Below are positions 1 to 16,067 of a DNA stretch of 64,000 nucleotides, one piece after another; within the stretch, counting starts at the first letter, position 1; the number at the start of each line of letters is the position of its first letter. Source of the DNA: Ruminobacter sp964520475 (GTDB lineage: Bacteria; Pseudomonadota; Gammaproteobacteria; Enterobacterales; Succinivibrionaceae). Below the pieces are notes generated by a model. The model did no database searches. It saw only the letters and a program-made list of their open reading frames with translations, and was not told the DNA's origin. The DNA is taken from positions 13,762 to 77,761 of the forward strand of contig CAZFNS010000009.1 of assembly GCA_964520475.1 (NCBI GenBank), written 5' to 3'. The translations under genes were made by a program, and so were the position numbers.

Positions 1-3888
<3,888 letters not shown>

Positions 3889-3903
3889 AAAATACTCCTT
3901 AAG

Positions 3904-3924
3904 CTCCCCGGGCGGCCCGGGGAG
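3904..3924 (-). promoter_or_regulatory. rpoB-rpoC intergenic hairpin
   Basis: A perfect 9-bp inverted repeat (CTCCCCGGG, loop of 3, CCCGGGGAG) fills the short gap between the rpoB stop (3931-3933) and the rpoC Shine-Dalgarno sequence. It has no T-run, so it is not an intrinsic terminator. It may serve as an RNA-processing, pausing or translational-spacing element. The fold is seen; the role is inference. Confidence 0.5.
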
Positions 3925-3930
3925 GGCTTA

Positions 3931-8403
<4,473 letters not shown>

Positions 8404-8581
8404 CGAAAAGATTACTCCAAAGATTGCTGCCGGTCGCGCCGGCCGACTGACTTACCCGAAAAACCCCGGAACCCCCGCCGGAACCGGCGGGAAGAGGCGG
8501 CCGGACGGGGTCCCCGTCCGCGTCCGGCCGCGGGAGCGGCGCTCCCGCGTTTTTCGGAATAATTGCGTAGATAAACCTAGG

Positions 8582-8587
8582 ATTATA
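8582..8587 (-). promoter_or_regulatory. Probable rpoBC promoter -10 box, in the 8404-8759 intergenic region
   Basis: TATAAT on the minus strand lies in the AT-rich part of the 356-bp rnd-rpoB spacer; no good -35 is visible at 17 bp. It would give a leader of about 170 nt containing a GC-rich hairpin (GCGGGAGC/GCTCCCGC) and a second GC-rich inverted repeat (CCCGCC/GGCGGG), which might attenuate rpoBC transcription. No gene is supported in this spacer. Confidence 0.45.
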
Positions 8588-8759
8588 ACAAAATTTACGG
8601 AGCTTTTGGAAAATATTCGCTTTTTTTACTTTAAGACGGTCAGATTGATTAAAATTTAATCAATTTATGACGGACGGCGCGATTTTTTTTTCGCACCGCG
8701 GGATTTTGTTTCCGCCCGGGGAACGCCCCCGCCGGGCGGATCCCCGGCGGAACCGGGGC

Positions 8760-9917
8760 TCAGATCCCCGCGGCCTCGCGGATCTTCGCCCGGAAACCGT
8801 CCAGGCTCCCGAGCCACTCGGCGCGCCAGCCGCGCTCGAGGAGCGCGGGTCCCCCGCCGCCGTAAACGACGTTATAAATGAAGTCGTCGACCAGCCGCCG
8901 GCTCGCGAGGAGGTCGCGCGCGGCGCCGAGCTCCTCCGCCTTCGCCCGCAGGAAGGCCTCGAGCTCCTTGCGCGCCGGGCTCACCCCGGGCAGCCGGTTC
9001 ACCGAGTCGTAGGTCCTGAGCACGGGGCCGGTCGCGTCCTCCTCCGCCTCCCTCAGGGCGCGCAGGATGGCGTCCCCGTACTTGCGGACGGTCCGGCCGC
9101 CCGCCCCGCACTCGAGCAGCGCCGCCGGGCTCGCGGCCCCCGTCTCGGCGATTTTGACCAGGACGTTGTTGCGCAGGAAGAACGTGAGGGGCATGTCCTC
9201 GAACTCGCAGACGCGCTGGCGCAGCGTGCAGAGGGCGTGGGCCGCGCGCAGCTTCCGGTCGCCGAAGCGGCCCGTGCCCTTGAGCTTGAGGTAGGCGGCC
9301 TCGGCCCCGCCCGCCCCGGCGCGGCGGCGCGCCTCCTCGGCGAGCTCCTCCCGCAGGAAGCGGGCGGCCAGAGGCTTTTCCGCCATCTCGGCGGCGAAGC
9401 CGTCGTACAGGCGCTTGAGGTAAACGACGTCCTCGATCGCGTACTCGATCTGCTCGTCGCTGAGCGGCCGCCGCGCCCAGTCCGAGCGGGTCTCGGACTT
9501 GCTCATGACGACCCCCAGGCGGCGCTCGGCCAGGGCCCCGAGGCCCACCCCGGACTCGCCGTTCAGGAAGGCCTCGGCCACCTGCAGATCGAAGTAGTTC
9601 GCGGGGCTGAAGCCGCCGAACCCGTATTTGCGGGCCAGATCGCCGAGGATCTCCATGTCCTCGCGCCCGGCGTGGCAGATCACCGGGCAGCGGGCCCCGA
9701 TCAGGGCCCGGATCACCGGCTCGGCGTTTCTGAGGCTCAGCGCGTCCACCAGGAAGACCCGGCCGTCCACGCACAGCTGCAGCAGGCAGAAGCGCGGGTG
9801 ATAGGTGGTCTCGCGGATGAACTCGGTGTCGAAGGCCACGTACCCCGGCGCGGCAAACGCTTCCGCGAGCGGGGTCAGCTGGCTTTCCGACTCGATAAAG
9901 ATGCAATTCATAACCAT
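8760..9917 (-). CDS. rnd: Ribonuclease D
   Basis: 3'-5' exoribonuclease that trims tRNA precursors; 385 residues (E. coli 375, known). The DEDD motifs are visible: DTEFIRE near residue 29, the HAGREDMEIL Exo II block near residue 80, and SDWARRPLSDEQIEYAIEDV with the Tyr...Asp of the DEDDy subclass. HRDC-type helical domains fill the C-terminal half. The start could be Met1 or Met3 (9911). In E. coli rnd is next to fadD; here the same neighbourhood is kept, but a pilin gene with its own terminator sits between them. The next gene downstream on this strand is rpoB. Confidence 0.93.
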   Translation of the reverse strand: MVMNCIFIESESQLTPLAEAFAAPGYVAFDTEFIRETTYHPRFCLLQLCVDGRVFLVDALSLRNAEPVIRALIGARCPVICHAGREDMEILGDLARKYGFGGFSPANYFDLQVAEAFLNGESGVGLGALAERRLGVVMSKSETRSDWARRPLSDEQIEYAIEDVVYLKRLYDGFAAEMAEKPLAARFLREELAEEARRRAGAGGAEAAYLKLKGTGRFGDRKLRAAHALCTLRQRVCEFEDMPLTFFLRNNVLVKIAETGAASPAALLECGAGGRTVRKYGDAILRALREAEEDATGPVLRTYDSVNRLPGVSPARKELEAFLRAKAEELGAARDLLASRRLVDDFIYNVVYGGGGPALLERGWRAEWLGSLDGFRAKIREAAGI

Positions 9918-10007
9918 GTCGCGGGCGGCCCTTCCCGGGCCGTCTCCGCCGTCCTTTTTCGTTTATCCCGTTCCGCCCGCTTCCGGGGCTTGGCCGGCCC
10001 GCGGGCA

Positions 10008-10037
10008 TAAAAAAATCCGTTTCCCCGGGAAACGGAT
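10008..10037 (-). terminator. Rho-independent terminator after the pilin gene
   Basis: Minus-strand ATCCGTTTCCC/GGGAAACGGAT stem followed directly by seven T residues, 24 bp beyond the pilin stop. It separates the pilin gene from rnd. Confidence 0.85.
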
Positions 10038-10060
10038 CGCGCGGCTCCGCCCGGCGGGCG

Positions 10061-10594
10061 TCAGCACTCTTCGGTGTTCAGCGTCACGGCGGGCATGGAG
10101 GCCGCGTCGGCCGCCGCCCGGTAGTTGAGGCTGCACCCGGAGGGCGCGGCGGTGCCCGGGGCGTAGATGCTGAGGCCGGCCTCGGCGGGGTACCAGCACC
10201 AGTCGCTGTCCCGCGCGCAGGGGTCCGGCGCGCCGCCCGGCGATCCTTGGGAGAAGGTTCCGTCCAGGGCCCGCAGGATGCCCTCCGCCGTCGCGTCGGG
10301 CTTGCCCCAGACGAGGGCGATTTCCCGGGAGGGGTCGCAGGCCTCCGCCGCGCCGGCGCTCTGCTCGGCGCAGATCGCGGCGCCCGCGGGAACCAGATCC
10401 TTGCCGGCCAGGATCGCCCGGCCGTACACCATGGCGACGGCGCTCTTCACCGTCCCCTTAAGGCCGTTCAGGACGCTCACGCGCGCGTCGGACTGCAGGT
10501 TCAGGAACCTCGGGGCGGCGGTCACGGCCAGGATCCCCAGGATCACGATCACCGTCACCAGCTCAATCAGCGTAAAACCGGATTGTCTTCTCAT
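10061..10594 (-). CDS. MSHA-type type IV pilin-like protein
   Basis: Prepilin of 177 residues. Start ATG at 10592-10594, chosen because it gives the short basic leader MRRQSG immediately before the class III prepilin site G/FTLIELVTVIVILGILAV, with GGAG upstream. The motif continues TAAPRFLNLQSDARVSVLNG, very like MshA pilins, and a C-terminal domain with paired cysteines follows. After PilD-type cleavage it would assemble through the hydrophobic N-terminal helix. It is alone here: no msh assembly ATPase, platform or secretin genes are nearby, though an MshQ-like protein is at 53230. It could be a minor pilin or pseudopilin. The fold is seen; the MSHA assignment is from family knowledge. Confidence 0.8.
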   Translation of the reverse strand: MRRQSGFTLIELVTVIVILGILAVTAAPRFLNLQSDARVSVLNGLKGTVKSAVAMVYGRAILAGKDLVPAGAAICAEQSAGAAEACDPSREIALVWGKPDATAEGILRALDGTFSQGSPGGAPDPCARDSDWCWYPAEAGLSIYAPGTAAPSGCSLNYRAAADAASMPAVTLNTEEC

Positions 10595-10711
10595 CGTCGG
10601 TCTCCGGGCCTCCGCGGCGCCCGCCCCGCGCGGGCCGCGCGGGCGGCCGGGGGGCCGCCCGCTCTCCGCATTTATAGTACATCGGCGGAGCGTTGTCAAC
10701 AGCCGCCGGCC

Positions 10712-12472
10712 CTAGCGGGGCGGCGCCTCCCCGGCCCCGCCGGGCTCCGCCTCCCCGCGGTCCTCCCCCGCCGGGATGCCGAGGCGCCGGTACTCCTCCT
10801 CGCGCAGCTTCCGGCGCATGACCTTGCCGACGTTGGTTTTCGGGAGGGAGTCCCGGAACTCGATGTGCTTGGGGACCTTGTAGGCGGTGAGGTGCTTGCG
10901 GCAGAGGTTCTTCACCGCCTCCTCGGTCAGAGACTTGTTCTTGCGCACGACGAACACCTTGACCGACTCGCCGCTGTGCCGGCTCGGCACGCCGATCGCC
11001 GCCGCCTCGAGCACGTTCGGGTGCATCGTGAGGACGTCCTCGATCTCGGACGGGTAGACGTTGAAGCCCGAGACGAGGATCATGTCCTTCTTGCGGTCCA
11101 CCAGCCTGATGTAGCCGCCGTCGTTCGCCCAGCACGCGACGTCGCCCGTGCGCAGGAAGTCCCCGTCGAAGACCTTCTGCGTCGCGACCTCGCGGCCGTA
11201 GTAGCCGCTCATCACCTGCGGGCCCCGGACGAGGAGCTCGCCGGGCCTGCCCGGCTCGGTGATGTCCCGGCCTTCCTCGTCCCTTATGACCACCTCGGTG
11301 GAGGGCACGGGGATGCCGATGGTGCCGGTGTACTCCCGCGTGTCGTAGGGGCAGACCGCCACGAGCGGCGAGCATTCGGTGAGCCCGTAGCCCTCGAGGA
11401 TGTGCAGGCCGGTGTGGGTGAACCACTTGAGCTCCACCCCCTTCTGCACGGACGTGCCCCCGCCCACCGTCAGCTTGAGCTTCGGGAGGTGCATGTTGCA
11501 GAACTTCTCGTTGTTGACGAGCGCGTTGAACAGGGTGTTGACCCCGGTGATGATCGTCGGCTCCCACGCCGCGAGCTCCCGCACCAGGGCGGGGATGTTG
11601 CGGGCGTCCGGGATCAGCAGCGAGCAGGCCCCGATGCGCACGGCGAACAGGCAGTTGACGCAGAGCGCGAACACGTGGTACAGGGGGATGGCGGTGACGA
11701 GGTTCTCCCGGCCCTCCTCGACGCGCGCGCGGTACATGCCGTAGATCTGCTCGATGTTGGCGAGGAGGTTGGCGTGGCTCAGCATCGCCCCCTTCGCCGT
11801 GCCCGTGGTGCCGCCCGTGTACTGCAGGAACGCGAGATCCCCGCGCCGGATCATGGGCCGGGTGTAGGGATAGTTCTCGCCGAGCTTCATCGCCTGCCGG
11901 TAGGTGATCGCGTTCGGCAGCAGGTAGCGGGGCACCATGCGCTTGAGGTGCTTCACCGCCATGTTGATGAGGTACCCGCGGACGCCCCCGCACTCGTCGC
12001 CCACCGAGGTCACGACCACGTGCTCGACCGCGGTCGTCTCCTGCATGGCCAGCTGCAGGGTGTGGGCGAAATTGGAGATGACCACGATGACGCGGGCCTT
12101 CGAGTCGTTCAGCTGGTGCACCAGCTCCCGCGGGGTGTACATGGGGTTGACGTTGACGATCACGGCGCCGGCGAGCATGGCCCCGAACAGGGCGACGGGA
12201 TACTGGATGATGTTGGGCAGCATCAGCGCGACGTGGTCGCCGGGCCGGACGCGCAGCTCGCACTGCAGGAAGGCGGCGAAGCACCGGGCCTTCGCGTCGA
12301 GCTGCGCGTAGGTCAGGTCCGCGCCCATGCACCGGAGCGCCGGGCAGTCCGCGTATTTTTCGCAGGAGAACTCGTACATGTCGACGAGCGAGGCGAACAG
12401 GCCGGTGTCCACCTCGGGCGCCACGTCCGCGGGGTACGATTTGAGCCAGGGCCTGTAACTGTGGTTTTCCAT
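10712..12472 (-). CDS. fadD: Long-chain fatty-acid-CoA ligase
   Basis: Activates long-chain fatty acids to acyl-CoA via acyl-AMP at the inner membrane. 586 residues (E. coli 561, known), the difference being an Ala/Gly/Glu-rich C-terminal tail. AMP-binding P-loop-like motif YTGGTTGTAKGAMLSH near residue 215; ITGVNTLFNAL, GYGLTECSPLV and the hinge/lysine region GKVMRRKLR are recognisable. ATG at 12470-12472 follows GGAG. It neighbours rnd as in E. coli. It may activate host-derived or recycled fatty acids, since no other beta-oxidation gene is in the window. Confidence 0.93.
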   Translation of the reverse strand: MENHSYRPWLKSYPADVAPEVDTGLFASLVDMYEFSCEKYADCPALRCMGADLTYAQLDAKARCFAAFLQCELRVRPGDHVALMLPNIIQYPVALFGAMLAGAVIVNVNPMYTPRELVHQLNDSKARVIVVISNFAHTLQLAMQETTAVEHVVVTSVGDECGGVRGYLINMAVKHLKRMVPRYLLPNAITYRQAMKLGENYPYTRPMIRRGDLAFLQYTGGTTGTAKGAMLSHANLLANIEQIYGMYRARVEEGRENLVTAIPLYHVFALCVNCLFAVRIGACSLLIPDARNIPALVRELAAWEPTIITGVNTLFNALVNNEKFCNMHLPKLKLTVGGGTSVQKGVELKWFTHTGLHILEGYGLTECSPLVAVCPYDTREYTGTIGIPVPSTEVVIRDEEGRDITEPGRPGELLVRGPQVMSGYYGREVATQKVFDGDFLRTGDVACWANDGGYIRLVDRKKDMILVSGFNVYPSEIEDVLTMHPNVLEAAAIGVPSRHSGESVKVFVVRKNKSLTEEAVKNLCRKHLTAYKVPKHIEFRDSLPKTNVGKVMRRKLREEEYRRLGIPAGEDRGEAEPGGAGEAPPR

Positions 12473-12503
12473 TGCGTCTCCGCCAGGTTACGGATATGGG
12501 AAC

Positions 12504-12509
12504 ATTATA
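12504..12509 (-). promoter_or_regulatory. Probable fadD promoter -10 box
   Basis: Minus-strand TATAAT (context GGTTATATAATG) about 32 bp upstream of the fadD ATG; the -35 is poor, which may imply an activator or weak basal expression. Confidence 0.4.
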
Positions 12510-12625
12510 TAACCCGATCGGCTTTTTCCCGAAATTTTGCCGGCGGCGGGCCCTCAATAATGAGCAATCACTCTAATATTCCGCCCGGGGGTCTTCCCGC
12601 CCCCTTTTCCGGCCGTCCCGCCCCG

Positions 12626-13183
12626 TCAGCGGCACATCCTGCTCACGCGGTCGCAGAGCTTTTCCCAGGCGCCGCGCACCCGGCCGACGTAGCGGTCGTG
12701 GATGACGCTGTTCGCGGAGCGGTTGTAGTGGTAGTTGCCGACGCCCAGCCAGATGTCGCCGTCGGCCTTTTCGATTTCCCGTCTGATGAGGTAGCCCATG
12801 ACCCAGATGTTCTTGCACGGGCTGCCCTTCATGTCGTCCTTGTCGAGATCGAACTTGCGGATCTCGCCCATCCTGACGTCGTTGATCTGCGCCGGGCCGC
12901 AGTCCTCGGAGCCGTTGGCGTTGGTCGCGCAGCGGCCGCGCGTGTCCCCCCGCTCGACGTACAGCACCGAATACAGCAGCTCCTCGGGGAGCTCGAACTG
13001 GCGCGCCGTCCAGCTGACGCAGTGGCTGTACGGCTTGTATTTCTTCATGACCCCGGTGTCGTAGGCGACGTCCCGCCAGTGCCCGCTGCAGGCGAGACAG
13101 TCCGTTCCCGCGAGCAGGGCCGCCGCGCCGAGGGCCGCCGCCCCCGCCCGGATAATAAAGCCCGTTCCCGTCTTTCTCGTCAT
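12626..13183 (-). CDS. Small periplasmic lytic transglycosylase (SLT-like)
   Basis: 185-residue exported protein with an Ala-rich signal peptide ending near TDCLACS. Start ATG at 13181-13183, chosen for its GGGAG site and because it opens the signal sequence. The short SLT fold is visible: catalytic Glu in LLYSVLYVERGDT, CGPAQIN (the GxxQ motif) and GVGNYHYN (the Asn-Tyr motif). Related enzymes such as IagB/VirB1 open peptidoglycan for pili or secretion systems. It faces the same way as the two motif-sharing exported proteins next door. Whether it is dedicated to a machine or is a general wall enzyme cannot be told. Confidence 0.75.
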   Translation of the reverse strand: MTRKTGTGFIIRAGAAALGAAALLAGTDCLACSGHWRDVAYDTGVMKKYKPYSHCVSWTARQFELPEELLYSVLYVERGDTRGRCATNANGSEDCGPAQINDVRMGEIRKFDLDKDDMKGSPCKNIWVMGYLIRREIEKADGDIWLGVGNYHYNRSANSVIHDRYVGRVRGAWEKLCDRVSRMCR

Positions 13184-13368
13184 CGCTCCCGCCCCGTTTG
13201 TTCCCGGCCCGGCCGGGGTTCCCGGAGGGACGCGGCCCGGCCGCTCCCCTCCCGGAAACATTCTAAACCGGCGCCCGCGCGCCCGCCACTTTCCGTTTGC
13301 GGTTTTGCCAACTCCGTCGGATCGGCGCCGCCGGGATCCGCCCCGCCGTCCGGCCCTGCCGCGCGGCC

Positions 13369-14289
13369 CTACCGCGCGGCGCCGGGCTCGGCCGTCCCGG
13401 GCTTAGCCGCCGCCGGCTTAACCGTCCCGGGCTTCGCCGCCGGCTTCACCGCCCCGGGCTTAGCCGCCGCCGGCTTAACCGTCCCGGGCTTCGCCGCCGG
13501 CTTCACCGCCCCGGGCTTCGCCGCGGCCCCGGGGTCTTCCCGCCAGGCGGCGCGCGCCCGGGCGGATTTGCGCAGGTCGGTGATCCCTTTGACCGCGCCC
13601 GTGTCGTTGAGCGGCGATTTCCAGGGCACGCAGACGAAGCGCTCGAGGATGTCCGGCGCGGCCCCGGCGTCCTTCGTCACGACGAAGGTGAGCGGATCGT
13701 TCTCGCGGCCGAGCAGGAACACCCGGACGGTGGCCATGTTCGTTTTGTCGCTGGTCGGCAGCACGCGGACGCTGTCCTGGGACCGGTTCAGCTGCAGCCT
13801 GAAGCCGCCGTTCGAGCTCTCCGCCCGGACCACCGGGAAGGCGAACTCGCTGCCGTCCCGGACGCGCAGCACGAGGGCCGCCTCGGGGTGGATCCGGAAC
13901 GATTTCCCGGGGCCGTAGACGTCCCGCTCCGTCACGATCCGCTTGCCCGAGGGCGCGTAGGTCAGCCGCGGCCCGGCGTCCGCCGCCTGCGCGGGAGTCG
14001 GGCCGGCGGGGGCCGGAACGGCCTTTTTGAAGCGGCCGCCGTACTCCATCAGCGAGTCGGAGTCGGTGTAGACCTCTTTGGTGCCGTCCTTGCGGTAGAT
14101 CCTCATCTTGGGGGGATGACGGCGCGCCTCGTCCCGCGCGGACTGCTCCATCATCTGCTGCCTGGTGCGGTAGCCGGTGAGCTGGTCGCCGAGCTCGGGC
14201 GGCGGCAGCGGCGCCTCGAAGCCGGCGGCGAGCCCTTCCGCCGCCAGCCAGAGTCCCAGGGCGCCCATCGATATTTTGAGAGAATGCAT
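13369..14289 (-). CDS. Exported protein with PLPPPE motif and Lys/Pro/Ala repeat tail
   Basis: 306 residues with a signal peptide (MHSLKISMGALGLWLAAEGLAAG). The mature N-terminus APLPPPELGDQLTGYRT is repeated almost exactly in the downstream-numbered neighbour 14333-14860. The core ends in a beta-rich segment (NGGFRLQLNRS ... ATVRVFLLGRENDPLTFVV), also shared with the neighbour. The last 60 residues are a KPGAVKPAAKPGTVKPAA-type repeat, a cationic Pro-rich tail typical of wall- or membrane-spanning linkers. The C-terminal segment faintly resembles DotH/IcmK/TraN outer-membrane proteins of type IVB secretion. That is a weak impression, and no other Dot/Icm-like gene is seen apart from a small lytic transglycosylase. 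Function unknown. Confidence 0.7.
   Translation of the reverse strand: MHSLKISMGALGLWLAAEGLAAGFEAPLPPPELGDQLTGYRTRQQMMEQSARDEARRHPPKMRIYRKDGTKEVYTDSDSLMEYGGRFKKAVPAPAGPTPAQAADAGPRLTYAPSGKRIVTERDVYGPGKSFRIHPEAALVLRVRDGSEFAFPVVRAESSNGGFRLQLNRSQDSVRVLPTSDKTNMATVRVFLLGRENDPLTFVVTKDAGAAPDILERFVCVPWKSPLNDTGAVKGITDLRKSARARAAWREDPGAAAKPGAVKPAAKPGTVKPAAAKPGAVKPAAKPGTVKPAAAKPGTAEPGAAR
13401..13514 (-). repeat. 57-bp coding tandem repeat (two copies plus partial)
   Basis: Two consecutive 57-bp units (13401-13457, 13458-13514) and a partial third encode a 19-residue Lys/Pro/Ala/Val unit at the C-terminus of the gene at 13369. Copy number may vary between strains. Confidence 0.85.
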
Positions 14290-14332
14290 GTGTGTCTTCC
14301 CGTTCCCAAGCCGTCCCGGCCGCCGCCGGGCC

Positions 14333-14860
14333 TCAGAGCCGCACGTTTTCCACGTTCCGCAGGTCCCGCCCCGTGCGCACGCGGTTCAGCCCGAACACCA
14401 GCGGGGCGTCCTCGCGCCCCTCGAGCACGACGCGCACCCGCGCGGCGTCGCGCGGGCCCGCGGACAGGATTATAACCGAAAAACCGTCGCTTTCGGCCGA
14501 AAATCCCCCGTTCGAGACCGTCACGGCGCGGACGCGGACGGGCCGGCCGGTCGCGCCCTCGGTGAAGCGCAGCACGGTCTCCCCGCCGCCGTAGACGGGC
14601 ACGTTCCGCCCGGGCACGTACTCGTACCCGGTCGAGATCTCCCGGGCCGCCCGGCCGGCGCGGCGGTTCTCCCGCGCGGGCGCGGCCCGCGCCGCGGCCC
14701 CCGCCGCCTCGGCGAGCTGCCGGTTCGTCCGGTAGGACGCGAGCCGCTCGCCGATCTCGGGCGGCGGGAGCGGCTCCTCGAGCGCGGGGAGATCCCCGGG
14801 CGCGAGAAGCGCGAGGGCCGCCGCGAGCGCGGCGGCGCGGATTCCTGCGGATTCAGTCAT
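14333..14860 (-). CDS. Exported protein, short paralogue of the 13369 gene
   Basis: 175 residues. ATG at 14858-14860 opens a clear signal peptide (MTESAGIRAAALAAALALLA); longer versions of the frame are Arg/Pro-rich and lack coding character. The mature protein has PLPPPEIGERLASYRTNRQL, and the C-terminal NGGF...ARVRVVLEGREDAPLVFGL matches the neighbour at 13369, so the pair arose by duplication. It lacks the Lys/Pro tail. The gap to the next gene is 43 bp, so the two are probably one transcript. Function unknown; see 13369 for a weak DotH/TraN-like resemblance. Confidence 0.7.
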   Translation of the reverse strand: MTESAGIRAAALAAALALLAPGDLPALEEPLPPPEIGERLASYRTNRQLAEAAGAAARAAPARENRRAGRAAREISTGYEYVPGRNVPVYGGGETVLRFTEGATGRPVRVRAVTVSNGGFSAESDGFSVIILSAGPRDAARVRVVLEGREDAPLVFGLNRVRTGRDLRNVENVRL

Positions 14861-14933
14861 TTTTCCGGCCCTGCCTCCCTCCGATCCGGTTTTCCGGCGC
14901 GGGCGCCGCGAAGCGGCGGATCCCGCGGGTACG

Positions 14934-14939
14934 ATTATA
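14934..14939 (-). promoter_or_regulatory. Extended -10 promoter for the 14333/13369 pair
   Basis: Minus-strand TGCTATAAT, i.e. an extended -10, about 75 bp upstream of the 14860 start. It lies in the 301-bp divergent spacer 14861-15161, which otherwise holds only the opposing promoter. Confidence 0.55.
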
Positions 14940-15025
14940 GCATCCCCGGGGCCGGCGCGCCGCAAAGAGTTGCCCCGGGGCGGGCAAATCCCGCCCGGGC
15001 GCGGGAATAATTTTTCCCGCGGACT

Positions 15026-15054
15026 TTGCATAAACCCGGCAATGTTGCTATATT
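15026..15054 (+). promoter_or_regulatory. Sigma70 promoter for the 15162 gene
   Basis: TTGCAT (15026-15031), 17-bp spacer, TATATT (15049-15054) with an upstream TG (TTGCTATATT). Start of transcription would be near 15061, leaving a leader of about 100 nt. Confidence 0.65.
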
Positions 15055-15161
15055 ACGCACATAAAGAAACATAATAAGGAAACGGACGCCCCGCCCCGGA
15101 TCCGCCCGGGCGCGGCGCGTCCCGCCGGGCTCTGCCCCGGCCGGAACAGGAGTTTGCAGCC

Positions 15162-15980
15162 TTGCTTATCGACGTTTACTGTCTCCGCGGCGATCCCGCG
15201 CGCCCGGAAGAGGCGGAAATCGCGGCGAGCCTCAGGGAAAGGCAGGTCAGGGAATTCGACGACATCCTGCCCGTGATCGGCAGCATCTACGCCGACGTGA
15301 AGTCGCCCTGCCCCATCATCGGCAACGTGCGCGCGGAGGCGAACGGCTTCCTGATCCCCACGGTGGGCAGGTATTTCTTCTGGGTGGTCGTCTCCGACCC
15401 GCGCGGCGCGATCTGCCTCGACGACTTCGGCTCGTCCGCGACCTGCAACCGCGTCTCGGTGCTCGACGGCATCTGCCGCAGCTCCTTCTGCAACGAGGAC
15501 GGGATCTGGGAATTCGAGAAGAAGTGGACCCTGACCCACCACCGCACCCGCTCGGAGCGGCTCATCGCCTACTACGTCAGCTACGTGCAGACCCGCTGCG
15601 GGGACGGGAGCTACCGGGAGTGGCTCGGCGCCGACGGCTTCTTCGCGGCCGCCCCGTTCGACGAGACCCGCGAGAGCCGCTTCTACGCCGGCATCGACAT
15701 GCGCCGGCTCGACACCTCGAACGTGCTCAAGGGCCGGCTCGAGGCCGAGGTTTTCCTGGCCGACGGGCAGAAGCGGACCAGCCAGGCGGAGCAGAACGAG
15801 ATCAGGATCTTCGTGGCCGAGTACCTGGCGGGCCGCAAGATCAACCCGGCCGCCCGGGTGAACGACGGCCCGGCGGCGATCCTCGGGAAAGACGAAGAAA
15901 TCGTCTCGGCGGGCCGCTACGAAAGCATCCGCAGCGACATCCTGCAGGTCTACGCGAAGCGGGTCGACGAGATCTTCTGA
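15162..15980 (+). CDS. Hypothetical protein, Cys-rich, TTG start
   Basis: 272 residues, not recognised. No in-frame ATG precedes the conserved-looking sequence, so TTG at 15162 after AGGAG (15148-15152) is the best start; a start slightly upstream cannot be excluded. No signal peptide is evident. The middle is rich in cysteine and aromatic residues (GAICLDDFG, ATCNRVSVLDGICRSSFC, WEFEKKWTLTHH, YYVSYVQTRC), followed by a more helical charged C-terminus. It has its own promoter, converges on the gene at 16068, and shares a bidirectional terminator with it. It belongs to an accessory block of lineage-specific genes. Confidence 0.6.
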   Translation: MLIDVYCLRGDPARPEEAEIAASLRERQVREFDDILPVIGSIYADVKSPCPIIGNVRAEANGFLIPTVGRYFFWVVVSDPRGAICLDDFGSSATCNRVSVLDGICRSSFCNEDGIWEFEKKWTLTHHRTRSERLIAYYVSYVQTRCGDGSYREWLGADGFFAAAPFDETRESRFYAGIDMRRLDTSNVLKGRLEAEVFLADGQKRTSQAEQNEIRIFVAEYLAGRKINPAARVNDGPAAILGKDEEIVSAGRYESIRSDILQVYAKRVDEIF

Positions 15981-16014
15981 CGCCGCGGGCGCGGAGGCGC
16001 GGAGACAAAGAACG

Positions 16015-16055
16015 AAGAAAGGGGCCGGATCCCGCGATCCGGCCCCTTTCCTTCG
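16015..16055. terminator. Bidirectional terminator
   Basis: GGGGCCGGATC/GATCCGGCCCC stem (16021-16046) with a purine/A-rich left flank and T-rich right flank, placed between convergent genes. Confidence 0.75.
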
Positions 16056-16067
16056 TTCCGCGCCGCC

